A stretch of DNA of 64,000 nt from Closterium sp. Naga37s-1 (lineage: Eukaryota > Streptophyta > Zygnematophyceae > Desmidiales > Closteriaceae), in contig CANJKZ010000423.1 of assembly GCA_947471745.1 (NCBI GenBank), positions 310,001-374,000 of the forward strand. Direction: 5' to 3'. The first letter of the stretch is position 1, and the number at the start of each line of letters is the position of its first letter. The notes under the pieces are model-generated. The model saw only the letters and a list, made by a program, of their open reading frames with translations. It searched no databases and was not told where the DNA came from. Both the position numbers and the translations under genes were made by a program. Shown one piece after another: positions 51,801 through 64,000 of the stretch.

Positions 51801-54800
51801 GTGCAGGTGATAAGAGTGCAGAGGGGAGGGACGAATATCGCCCAGGGGATGTTGAAGGCGCTGAGAGTGGTGGAGGAGAGACGGGAGAGGAACCCGGTTG
51901 CGAGTATCATGCTGCTGTCTGATGGGCAGGACACTGCCACGTGCAGCCAGAAGGGGTTTGGGTACAGGTGAGACTAAGGTTGAGGTGAGAATGGGTTGGG
52001 ATAGAGAAGGGACGTTTGGAAACAGGTGAGAGGGACTAGGGTGCAGGCGCAGGCAGAAGCGCTATGCGTTTCTTGGCTGTGTGCGGAGGTTTTTGTTCCG
52101 TCTCACCTGTATTGTATCCAACGTTTAATGATTCTTCCTTTCTCCCTCCTATATCCTATCCCCATCTCGTTATCATTCATTGCTCATTCATTTTCCCCTG
52201 TCTCCTCCCTTACTTTCCACCTCCTCATCCCCTGCAGCTCTCTCAACCACCCCAAGCAGACCTACAGCCGCCTTCTACCCAGCCAGATGACACGCAACAA
52301 GTCCTCTTCGTCTCAAGATGCCTCCTCCTCCGCCTCCTCTTCCTCCTCCCGGCGTCTAGTCCCCGTGCACACCTTTGGCTTTGGTGCCGACCACGACGCT
52401 GCCGCCCTGCACGCCATCGCCGCCGACACAGCTGGCGTCTTCTCATTCGTCGAGGAGCCGGCCGGCGTGACCGCCGCCTTTGCGCAGTGCCTGGGCGGCC
52501 TGCTGTCTGTCGTTATCCAAGAGGCCAAGATCTCGTTCGCCGTGGGATCGGATCTCCCCGGGTGGCAGATCGCGGCAGTACATGCGGGGGGGTATGCGTA
52601 TAGAGTGGGGGAGAAGGAGAGGGATGGGGCGGTGCTGCTGGGGGATTTGTATGCGGAGGAGGAGAGGCATGTGATGCTGGAGGTGTGGCGGAGACGACAC
52701 GTGGAGGTACGTGATTGGTGGAGGGATGCGTGGTTCATGTTCTTGGTGATGCTGCATCTTATTAAATTGATGCCTGGCTAAAACTACTCATCGTGCTTCT
52801 CTTCTGAGTCAGAATCATAATACCAGTTTTTTTTTTTCGTTCCCTCCCTCCATTCTCCTGACACTTCTTGTGTCACAGGACGAATCCAGAGACAGAGACA
52901 CGTCAGCAGGAGCAGCACAGCGCGACATGTGTCGCATTCTGCGTGCGCGGTGCAGCTACAGATGCCGCCCACTCTTCCAGGATACCCACCGCACACCGCT
53001 GGTAGAGCTGGCTGTAGCACGGGTGGAGGAGGAGGAGTATGAGGAGGGGGAGGGAGAGGAGGTGGAGGAGGGAATGGAGGGATGGGAGGAAGAAGGGCGC
53101 ATGTGGGAGGAGGGTGGTGATGAGGAGTGGTATGAGGAGCAGCAGAGGGGCTATGCGCATGGGCAGGAGGAGGGGGAGTATGGGGCGCACAGCAGTGGGC
53201 ATGATAGCTTCGCGGCGGCGCTTGCAGCAGCAGGCGGGTGGGACAGTGGAGCGCAGGGAAGTGGCAGGCAGACAAGCGGAAGGCTTGCAGGAGGAGCATC
53301 CCATGCCGCATCGCCACCAGTCTCTGGAGCTATGGAGTCAGGACGACTGGGAGAAGGGAGGAGGAGGAAGGTAGAGGCGGCGAGGGAGAGGAGGAAGAAG
53401 AAGGCTCCCCCGCCCTTGGCGCTGGAGAGGCAGAAGAACCGCCTCGCTGCCACCAAATGCATCACTGCGGTGCGCTCTCCCTCACTCACTCACTCACTCA
53501 CTCACTCACTCACTCACTCACTTACTCACTCATTCACTTGTCTCCCTCCTCTCTTGATCAGTCTGCTCCAATTCCCTCCTCACTGCTCCTATAATCATGC
53601 ACTGCTACTCCCCTTACTCACTCCCATCTCCATGGCCCCCGTGTCCCCATCCCTCTGCCTCTGACTTCACTCCAGGCGCTGCAGCAGGCAGAGGCGGGCA
53701 GCCTGGCAGCAGCCCAGCGCACCATACAACAGGGCGTTGCTGCTATTGAAGCATCGTACGCCATGCAGGTAGGCCGCACAATATTTTTTCTACTTCTTAT
53801 CTTGTTTTACTCCCCCCCTCCCCCCTCCCGCCCTCCCCTCCCCTCTCCTCCTCCCCCCCCCTCCCCTCCCAACCCTATAATTTTTTCTTTTCTTTTCATT
53901 TCTTTTCTCTTATTTTCTTTTCTTTTCCTTTTCACAATTGCATTATTTGTTTTGCAACTTCTGTGCGAAATACCCAACCCTTCTATCCTCTCTGAACTCG
54001 CTTCTTACACAACCCTTTCCATCTGCCATGCCTCTCCTTCCTGTCCCGCTGTATTACCTCTCCCTACCTTGTTCCTTTTCCCTATTCCATGCAATCCCGA
54101 GTGCAGCAAGGGGATGAGGCGTCAAGGCACTTGATAGACGAGTTAATGGAGATAGAGAGACGCATGTGCAACATGCAGGTGAGTGGGAGTGTGGCTTACA
54201 TTACATGTGTTACGGGTTATGTGTGTTATGTGCTTCAGCACTTTGCATGAATTTGTAACAATGCTTCAACACTTGTTTTTTTTTTTTTTTTCTCACAGAC
54301 GTACATGGAGGCAGGCCTGGCGTATGCACGCTCCTCACAGTCTGCTACAGCCGACCTAACGACGTGCCACCATCCATACACTCTCTCACGTCTCCGCACC
54401 AACTCTCTCCCTACTTCCTCTCCCTTTTTGCAGACGTACAAGGGAGCAGGTTTGGCATAACTCTCTCAGCGCAGTCAGCTCATCTGCTTCAGTGAGCCAA
54501 CAAGACGTGCCACCATTCACGCTCTCACGTGTCCTCTCACCAACTCTTCTCCTTGTTTCCCTACTTTCGCTCCCACCCTCTTGCAGACGTACAAGGGAGC
54601 AGGTTTGGCATACGCTCTCTCAGCGCAGTCAGCTCATCTGCTGCAGCGAGCCAACACGAAGGGGGGAGGGGCAGCAGAAGATAGCACTGCTGGCCTCGAC
54701 TACATGGTAACGTAACGCGCCGTGCAGACAGTTTTTATTTTAAAATATATATTTACGTATTAATATATGTATTTCCATTATTTTAATATGCTCTAATAAG

Positions 54801-55774
54801 TTTTAATTCTTTTTTTTCTTTGCGTTTTCTAGCTGCGCCTGCCCTTCCAGCTTAATCCCCAACCAAGGCTTGTCGATATTTATTTCTTACAATGTCCATT
54901 TTGTGTCCCTTTCCCTGGTTGCCCCTTCCATTTTCTTTTTCCACACCATCAGACGCCTTCAATGGTCAACATGCTGCACAAGTCACGAGCGCACAGCGCT
55001 GCCTTCACGTCATCCCCCTCCTCCTCCTACCCATCCTCCTCGTCCCGCCTAACTCACCCTCACCGCCCCACACTCCCTCAAACGCACCCTTCACCGCACG
55101 CCTCACCACACCTGGAGGACACGAGCAACAGCAGCAGCGGGTCGCTGGTGCTGCCAGCACCTCACTCCGGGCCGTTCATGGATGGTAGGGAGTGCGAGAC
55201 ACCCACGTTCCGAGGCCGAGGGGTGCCAAAAAACGGTAGAGGAGGAGGGGCAGCAGTTTCTGGCGTTGCTTCTGCTTCTGCCTCCTCCTCCAAATCACCC
55301 TCACAGCCGTTCTTTGATGGTAGACAAGGTGCGAACGGGGCAAATGGGATGCTTGCTGCTGCGGCTGCAGCCCTACCTCAACCACCCCTGGATGGTGGTG
55401 GCACCTACAGTAACAGCTGCTCGTCTCAGAACGGTGGTGATCTCTCATTTGGCAACTCCTGTGAGCAGCAGCAGCAGCAGGGTGATACAGAGGATCTCTC
55501 ATTTGGTTCAGCTTCCTTTCAATCCAGACCAGTAGCAGCGTGCCAGACACGCCAACAGCAGCAGCAGCCGCAAGGAGGAGTAGGGCTGAGAAGGCAGAGG
55601 TCTGGCGTGCAACGCAGCAGCAAGCCGGCTCCCCTGGTGGTGCGCAGTGGGATGGGTCTGGCTGCTGCTGTGGCCGCCGCTGCTGCTGCAGGGGATGGCA
55701 GGCTGGACTCGTCTGCTTCGCTCTCTGCTGTGGCTCATGCGCTCTCGTCCTCACCTCGTCCCGTGGAAGCATGA
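45438..55774 (+). CDS. WAV3-like E3 ubiquitin ligase (RING-H2 + vWA)
   Basis: Exons by splice sites and phase: 45438-47648, 48367-51734, 52238-52706, 52879-53469, 53676-53768, 54107-54178, 54587-54706, 54953-55774 (2,582 codons with stop). After a ~737-residue low-complexity N-terminus comes a RING-H2 finger: CAICLERQRAGRGHALF, AECGHTFHFHC, CPLCRKRWHEVPW. A ~940-residue Ala/Ser/Gln-rich spacer follows, then vWA with MIDAS motif DLSGS, GGGTNIAQG and SDGQD, VHTFGFGADHDAAALHAIA, FAQCLGGLLSVVIQEAKISF. The C-terminal helical part reads ERQKNRLAATKCITALQQAE, then GAGLAYALSAQSAHLLQRAN and TPSMVNMLHKSR. This is the domain order of Arabidopsis WAV3/WAVH proteins, E3 ligases acting in root gravitropism and auxin responses; the role in this organism is unknown. 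It is over three times their usual length because of the low-complexity parts. Confidence 0.9.
47649..47768 (+). repeat. Duplicate of the end of WAV3-like exon 1
   Basis: Positions 47,663-47,768 repeat the last ~105 bases of exon 1 (AQLDRSFGSDESMSSSGEVV to GGMK) with a few changes and its own AAG/GTGAGTG donor. There is no acceptor of its own. Confidence 0.86.
47788..48316 (+). repeat. Three decoy RING exons and a fragment
   Basis: Copies of the first ~110 bases of RING exon 48367 lie at 47885-47994, 48045-48154 and 48207-48316, each behind an AG acceptor, plus a short fragment at 47,788-47,832. All lack one G in the GAGTGCGGGCACACC segment, shifting the frame before the metal-binding CGHTFHFHC, and all stop before the final CPLC. 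Only the fourth copy codes a whole RING. Confidence 0.9.
51822..51968 (+). repeat. Duplicate of the end of the vWA-coding exon
   Basis: Repeats 51593-51734 (GGTNIAQGMLKALRVVEERR to GFGYR) nearly exactly, including the ACAG/GTGAG donor, inside the following intron. Confidence 0.88.
53478..53540 (+). repeat. (CACT)n microsatellite
   Basis: About twelve CACT units directly after the exon 4 donor. The duplicated exon 4 at 57349 is followed by a similar CACT tract. Confidence 0.9.
54299..54520 (+). repeat. Two decayed copies of WAV3-like exon 7
   Basis: 54299-54390: acceptor-led copy (TYMEAGLAYARSSQSATAD) diverging from the true exon. 54434-54510: TYKGAGLA followed by TAA where the intact exon has TAC. 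The intact exon is 54587-54706. All three follow AG acceptors and sit about 140-150 bases apart. Confidence 0.87.
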
Positions 55775-56411
55775 AAGTGCCTGCCCCATCCTCGCTCCCC
55801 CCTTATCTCTCGTCTACTTCTCGCCAGCAAAGCAGCAATCCGGCTCCCCTGGTGGGTCTGCTTCGCTCTCTGCTGTGGCTCACGCCCTCTCGTCCTCGCC
55901 TCGTTCCGTGGAAGCGTGAGCAGTCCGTGTCTGGTATCTACTCCTTATCCTCGCCGACGTCCTGTGGAAGAACGTGTGGCGTGGTGCTTGTCGTCGATGT
56001 GGGGAAGACGGGCTAGTGGAGGAATAGGGTCGTCACTGCTGCATGGAGCATTAATAAGTGGCAGTTAGCATTTTAGGAATGCTATTTGTGTGTTGCCCCT
56101 GTAATGCTTGCCTTGTGTGAGTTATGTTGTGCTTGTATGCTTGTTGTGCTAGTAAGCATTTTTCTCCTAGCTCCGGCCCAAATCCATTGCGCAACAGGTT
56201 GTTGAGGTAAAGAAAAGAAATGCGTAACATTTAAATGTTGGTGTGGTTCCTCCAATGTTGAAGACTTTGTCCCAAACGCAGACTTCTGATGTCGGTTCAT
56301 GAACAAATGCAGACTCCTCTGCTTCGCTCTCTGCGGTTGCTCACGCCCTCTCATCCTCGCCTCGTCCCGTGAAAGCATAAACGCTGTAGCTGGTTGCCGC
56401 TGCCGTCACTG

Positions 56412-56453
<42 letters not shown>

Positions 56454-56880
56454 AGGGGATGGCCAGTTGGACTCCTCTGCTTCACTCTCTGCTGTGGCTC
56501 ATGCGCTCTCGTCCTCGCCTCGTCCGGTGGAAGCGTGAACACTGCTTGCCTGGTGTCTACTCCTTATCTTCGCCCCGTCCTCGTCTTGGTTGTCATCTTG
56601 CTCTCGACCCGTCGACGAAAGAATGTGCGATGCGTGTTGCCGTTGATGTGGAGGAGGGCTAGTGGAGGTGTAGGGTCGTCACTGCCGCATGGAGCATCAA
56701 TAAGTGGCAGCTAGCATTCTTAAGAGTGCATTCGTGTGTTGTCCCTGTAAGGCTTGCCGTTTGGTATTTATGTTGCGCTTGTATGCTTGTTGTGATAGTA
56801 CTTCCTTCGTCCTAGCTCGTCTCTAAACCCTTTGCGTTACAGTTGAGTCGGGGAGGTATGGAAAACAGGAAACGCAAGGG
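55775..56880 (+). repeat. Two short tandem copies of the WAV3-like gene 3' end
   Basis: The end of exon 8 (LDSSASLSAVAHALSSSPRPVE and stop) recurs at about 55,835-55,920, 56,310-56,380 and 56,440-56,540. The 3' UTR marker GGAGCAT(T/C)AATAAGTGGCA recurs at about 56,045 and 56,690. A GCT microsatellite lies at 56,412-56,452. No complete exon is present. Confidence 0.82.
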
Positions 56881-57041
56881 TTCATTATGTTCATCTTAGT
56901 GTAGAAGAACAGGCGTCACAAACGCAGACAGCTGATGATCGCTCTCCAATTGAGCATTTTTTGCATGCGCCGCAGGCGGCTTCAATAACGCATCGGCCAA
57001 GGCATTGCCTTTCGAGCAGTCCTGATAACATCCTCGAAATA

Positions 57042-59815
<2,774 letters not shown>

Positions 59816-60271
59816 ACCTCCTTGCCTCGTGTCTAAACTCTAATCCTGACCTTCGCCCTATCCTTGCCTCATCCTCGTCTCGTCCTGTGGAGGCATGAAA
59901 ATTGAAAGTGCTTGCCTGGTGTCTACACCTTATCCTAGCCTCGCTCCTCGCCTCATACCCGTCTCGTCCCCGTCTTGTCTCGTCTCGTCCTCGCCTCGTC
60001 CGTGCATGGTGTGTGCCATGGTCCTTTTTGGAGAAATGTATGGTAGGGCGTGTGGATGTAGGATCGACACTGCTGCATGGAGCATCAATAAGTAGCAATT
60101 AGGAGTGCATTCATATGTTGTTCCTGAAATGTGTGTGTGCCTTTCATGTGTCATGTGCTTGTTGTGATAGTGTTGCAATCGCCCTGATATACCGTACCAT
60201 ATGTCCCCGGATATAAGTGCAGGCCTATGTTAAGCGGATGCGCTTATATCTGGAGTAGTGCGCTTATGGCT
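59816..60271 (+). other. 3' flank of the duplicated block
   Basis: Contains CTCGTC-type simple repeats (59,860-60,005) and a third copy of the 3' UTR marker (GGAGCATCAATAAGTAGCA at ~60,078). The final ~80 bases before the LTR include GCGCTTAT repeated at about 60,239 and 60,260. Confidence 0.6.
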
Positions 60272-60707
60272 TGTTACGAATAGTAAAGTATGAAATGTTA
60301 CTGTGCACTCCTGCCAGTAGCAATCGAAGCATGCATTACCAAGGCTGAAGATGAAAAGGCGGAATGACGTGAAGGGTCGCACGGTTACGGAGCATCTGGA
60401 CCGTCAGGGCAGATAGCATCAGGCAGCAGCAGTGGCGAGGATTCTGCCCGAGCAGTTCGTAACCGTCTGGAGTCGCACGGTTGGGTTTCGCTGTAGTAAG
60501 GGGATGTACCCTAAGAGTACATGGCTAGTTAGGTCGTTTCGTATTCCACCTTGTACTCTTATTTATACGTTTGTATTTGCATGTTCTTAATAATCTCAAT
60601 CATTTTACATTCACTCTGATTTGAGGTCAAGGGCCCACCACTACCATACACCTTGTGTGAACATTCCTGAGGAGATCCTGGTTACGATCTAACTTCTGAT
60701 CGCAGCA
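60272..60707 (+). repeat. 5' LTR of element F2
   Basis: Matches the F LTRs over its whole length with many substitutions and small indels. Confidence 0.9.
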
Positions 60708-60799
60708 TGGTATGAGAGCGACTCGGGAATCCTTCGCACTGCCACCTCCGAAACATTCGGCGAACTAAGGTGGCGTCCGGCACACGCTCGCCTGTAAGA

Positions 60800-61870
60800 A
60801 TGGCCGGAGGATCTGGAGGTCAGACAAATCTGACCGCTGAAGCACAGTCCAACCCGGCTGCGACAAACGAGGAAACGACCACGATCGGCACAGCCGCCCT
60901 CACACAACTTCTTCATCGACTCTCAACTCTGGAGCAAAGCGTCCAGACATTGCAGAATGGCGACGCGGGAACATCCTCCCAACCCTCTCAACCGGCCGCG
61001 AACGGCCACGATACCGCTCCGCACACCTTCTCCCTGAACACAAATGGCTCAACTCCCAAGACTCCCCGTCCCAGCGAAGAAGCAATTCTCTCAGCTCAAT
61101 CAAAGATCCTGACAGCAGGGACTTCTATACGTGGAGCTTCGAGCTGGAGCTGCTACTGCAAAACGCGCAGATATTTCACTACTTCGACGGGAGCTACGCC
61201 GGACCTGCTGAAGACACCGCTGACGCCAGGGCGCAATACTACAACGAATCGATGATGGCGTATGACGTCTTACTGCGAAACATGTCGCCGGCGGAGCAGC
61301 TGAGCATCCGATCGTACAAGACAACGTCTGCTCCAGCCCTTGACGCCTGGCGACATCTGAACGGCGTATACCAACCGAAAGACTCGGTTTCTTCGAGCCG
61401 CCTGCTCCAGCAGCTACTGGAGACAAAAATGGCCCCAGGGGAGAAGGCCAACAGCTACATCAATCGCTGTCGGAGCTTTCGCGATCAGATCGCGAAATTA
61501 GGAAGCACCATCTCCGAAGAAATCTTCGTGAATATTGTGCTCCAAGGGCTCGGCCCATAATGGCGGCCCTGCAAGGCGCTACTCCGACAGCAGGGGGTTA
61601 TCTCGGAAGCCGCCCTATGCACCGCCCTTCTCGTCGAACAGAGAGACATGGATCAGCAGCGACCAGCGCCGCGACGAGACCGGGAACGCCTCGCCTTCTA
61701 CGCCGACAACACAGAAGAGCGACGACCGCGGCGCCTTTACTACAAGATATGCAGAAACTTTGGGCACTTGGCAGAGCGATGCAAATCCGGCTCTCGCCTT
61801 CGCTTGACCAATCCGAGCACCTGGTCCGGCCGTCAAGACGCACGCCACGACACGCGTCAAGCCCAGAGGT
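60800..61870 (+). pseudogene. Element F2 gag
   Basis: In-frame ATG at 60800 (MAGGSGGQTNL). A short deletion near 61,110 shifts the frame before RDFYTWSFELELLLQNA; the rest reads YNESMMAYDVLLRNMSPAEQ, LLETKMAPGEKANSYINRCR and INIVLQGL-like to a TAA at 61,557. The zinc knuckle has Tyr for its first Cys (LYYKICRNFGHLAERC). Confidence 0.86.
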
Positions 61871-62159
61871 ACCAACCCCCATCTCGCAACCTGAACCCAG
61901 AAGTTCAGCACCAGCATCAGCAGCCGTCGCCTACAGCTCCCCGCAACGTCATCAGCAACATGACGATGACGGACACAAGCGGATCCTGCCGTCGCCGCGT
62001 GCGCACGCCTTCACCAGAGCCAGCACGCCATCCAATCGGGGCGTTTACGAACAACAGTCCATTTACGACCCGACGCAACTTCAGCGACGATGACGACCAG
62101 GATTGGAACCTACCAATCCCGCTGCTTGAAAGCCCCCCGCACGTACGTGATTCGCGGGT

Positions 62160-63240
62160 GGCTCCACTTGACTGGATATCACGCGAGCAATTCTTGAAAA
62201 TTGATACCCCACACATTGTCACGCCGCGACTGGCGCTGCTCGCGCGCGATGACAAAAAAATGTACAAAACGTGGTACCTCGATAGCTGCTGCGGACAGCA
62301 CATGGTCGGATCCGAGCGTTTCGTCTCCAACGCCGTCGCGACCCCTACGGTTACCTACGTCACCGTGGCGAACAACACCCGTTAGCGTGCAAGCGCGCAA
62401 GGTATCGTCGTGCTGAAGGCGCATGAGAGCCGCACACACATCACACTGAATGATGTGTTGATCGTCCAGAATTTGCGCTTCAACCTTCTCTCGGCAGCAC
62501 AGCTCATGGACTGCGGAGTCAGCACCGACCTCCGCACACGCGACATACTCTTGCACTACACAGCGCCGAAAAAGGCGCGCCGGCAGATCGGACGGGCGCA
62601 CTCCGAGAACGGAGTGCACATCCTCGACTTCGACATTCCCGACTGCAGCGGCGACTCGAACGAGTTAATCGACCTCGTTCCCTTGCGCTTTGAGCATATT
62701 CACCACTCCGACTGGAAGCACCCTGATGGGAGACCCTGGTTGCCGCACCATCCGCATCCTCGCGAAGTCGCGCTGCACTACCCCGGCCCCGACGGCGTCT
62801 CCGGAGATTGTCACACGCCGACTGCCTCAACAAGCGTGATAGCCGGAGGAGGACTTGCCGCGATCGCCGAAGCCGAGCGACTCGCGCCGCCTGAAGAAGG
62901 CATGTCAGCAATGGAGCTCGAAATCGCGACGCGCAGCATCTTCGGAACAGAGGAACATCCTCTCCCCGGACCCGCATCACAACATATGCAAGGGATCTTG
63001 CGCGGCACCGGCCACGGCATTTTCGACAATCGCGGAGTGGCTCGCCCCTACACAAAGGAGGAGTTCGTGAAGGTCTACCCCCACTGGCGCGACCCCACGA
63101 AGAAGCTTACCGTGGCGCAGGAAGAAGAGTTGGCGAGCCGCGAAGCCAAGGAGCTTCGTCGCAAGAGCATCACTGAAGCCCGTGGCACCTTCGCATGCGC
63201 CGCCTGGGGCGCTGAAGAAGAGGAGAGCGCCTCCAATGAA
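62160..63240 (+). pseudogene. Element F2 protease and long linker
   Basis: Protease WYLDSCCGQHMVGSERF with the same Asp-Ser-Cys as F. A TAG at 62,384 interrupts TVANNTR/RASAQG. From 62,410 one frame runs through VLIVQNLRFNLLSAAQLMDC, GRAHSENGVHILDFDIPDCS and LTVAQEEELASREAKEL, collinear with F. Confidence 0.86.
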
Positions 63241-64000
63241 GGGGGTGGGGAAGCAACGACGGCTGGGGAACGAGCAACACAGGAGGATGGGGCAACACCG
63301 GCGGCACCTGGGCAGACGCAGGCGGCGGATGGGGCGCCGCATCTGGCGGTGAGACAAGCGGTTGGGGTACCTCCGGCGGAGGCTGGGGCACTTCCCGAGA
63401 GGAACAAAGGGGGGGAGAAGAAGAAACAGAGCCTCCTATTGTTCCCCTCGGTCGTCCCCCGCACCTCCCTGCACCTGCGTTACCTCCCCCTGATGTTCAA
63501 CCGCACCGCGACCCTTGGGACACCATCGACTGGGGCAATGAGCCCTCGACCCCACGTCGCACAGTCTACGGACCTGACCCCGAGCCGCGCGAGCCAACCT
63601 TCGTCCCTGGAACAATCCCCGGGACCAACATTCCCTTCTCCGTGATTCTCGATAGAGAATTTATGGCGCTGATGCTGACAACCATGAACGAGGAAGAAGA
63701 AGAAGAAGCGCCGGCGGAACCTGCTCTAGCACCTGAAGAGGATCCGGAAGAAGTGCGCGCGCGCTACATGCGCACCTATGGACTTCGCGCCAACGATGAC
63801 CTTTGGCACCAGCGCCTTGGTCACCCCTCTCGCGTGACACTGAAAAATTGCATCGAGGCTGGCGTGTTTGCGCCTGGTGCACTCCTGCGCCCTGATGGCT
63901 CCGAAGTGAGGAACACAACACAGCCGCGCAACTGCACTGTCTGCCCCCAAGCTGCACTGAGTCACCAACCGTTCCCCCTACTAGACCCTGGAACCAACCG
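63233..64000 (+). pseudogene. Element F2 GW/WG segment and integrase start
   Basis: After a one-G deletion in the G-run near 63,240, the frame carrying six GWG motifs (GGWGSNDGWGTSNTGGWG and later units, 63,245-63,400) continues open to the window end through DTIDWGNEPSTPRRTVYG, an acidic stretch NEEEEEEAPAEP and the integrase zinc finger LWHQRLGHPSRVTLKNC with CTVC. GW repeats and integrase are therefore in one frame. Confidence 0.82.

Larger units (their letters stand above)
60272..64000 (+). mobile_element. Second F-family copia element (F2), cut by window end
   Basis: LTR 60272-60707 (436 bp, TGTTACGAATAG to GATCGCAGCA), the same primer site at 60708, gag, protease, GW-rich segment and the start of integrase, all on the + strand. 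It diverges from F throughout but stays collinear, and shows the normal order of the segment that is inverted and deleted in F. Confidence 0.92.

Overview
The window looks like nuclear DNA of a streptophyte (green plant lineage). It holds a plant-type, intron-containing biotin synthase gene, a WAV3-type RING-H2/von Willebrand A E3 ligase gene, Ty1/copia and chromodomain Ty3/gypsy LTR retrotransposons whose primer-binding sites match the 3' end of initiator tRNA-Met, many GC-rich minisatellites, and CACT and TG microsatellites. The very Gly/Ala-rich copia polyproteins and this repeat style remind me of zygnematophycean algae such as Closterium. That is an impression from memory, not a database result.

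Layout. 1-2920: 3' part of a biotin synthase gene on the + strand, with several broken tandem copies of its exons lying in its introns. 3149-8342: chromodomain gypsy element (- strand, decayed). 8425-12462: copia element A (-), integrase deleted. 12484-18969: copia element B (-), decayed. 18970-20381: inverted copia fragment C and a lone LTR D. 20382-26047: second chromodomain gypsy element E (-). 26048-40997: copia element F (+), a different family, holding two later insertions: a 1.46-kb non-autonomous LTR element G inside its 5' LTR, and a nearly intact 7.5-kb copia element H inside its reverse transcriptase gene, both with 5-bp target duplications. 40998-45437: gene-free, with a MITE-like element and a foldback repeat. 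45438-55774: the WAV3-like gene (eight exons, about 2,580 codons). 55835-60120: three tandem copies of its 3' end, the largest covering exons 4-8. 60272-64000: a second copy of the F family, running off the window.

Themes. Both host genes show the same oddity: exon fragments are tandemly repeated in the introns, splice sites included, with one intact copy and several decayed ones. The A/B/G/H copia group shares non-coding features: a GC-rich tandem repeat in the 5' leader, a hairpin formed by the polypurine tract, and (A, B, H) a conserved block before the 3' LTR. The F family carries a conserved tandem GW/WG-rich segment between protease and integrase that resembles Argonaute-binding motifs, and an unusual Asp-Ser-Cys protease signature. 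These are the most promising undescribed signals. All functional ideas about them are inference.
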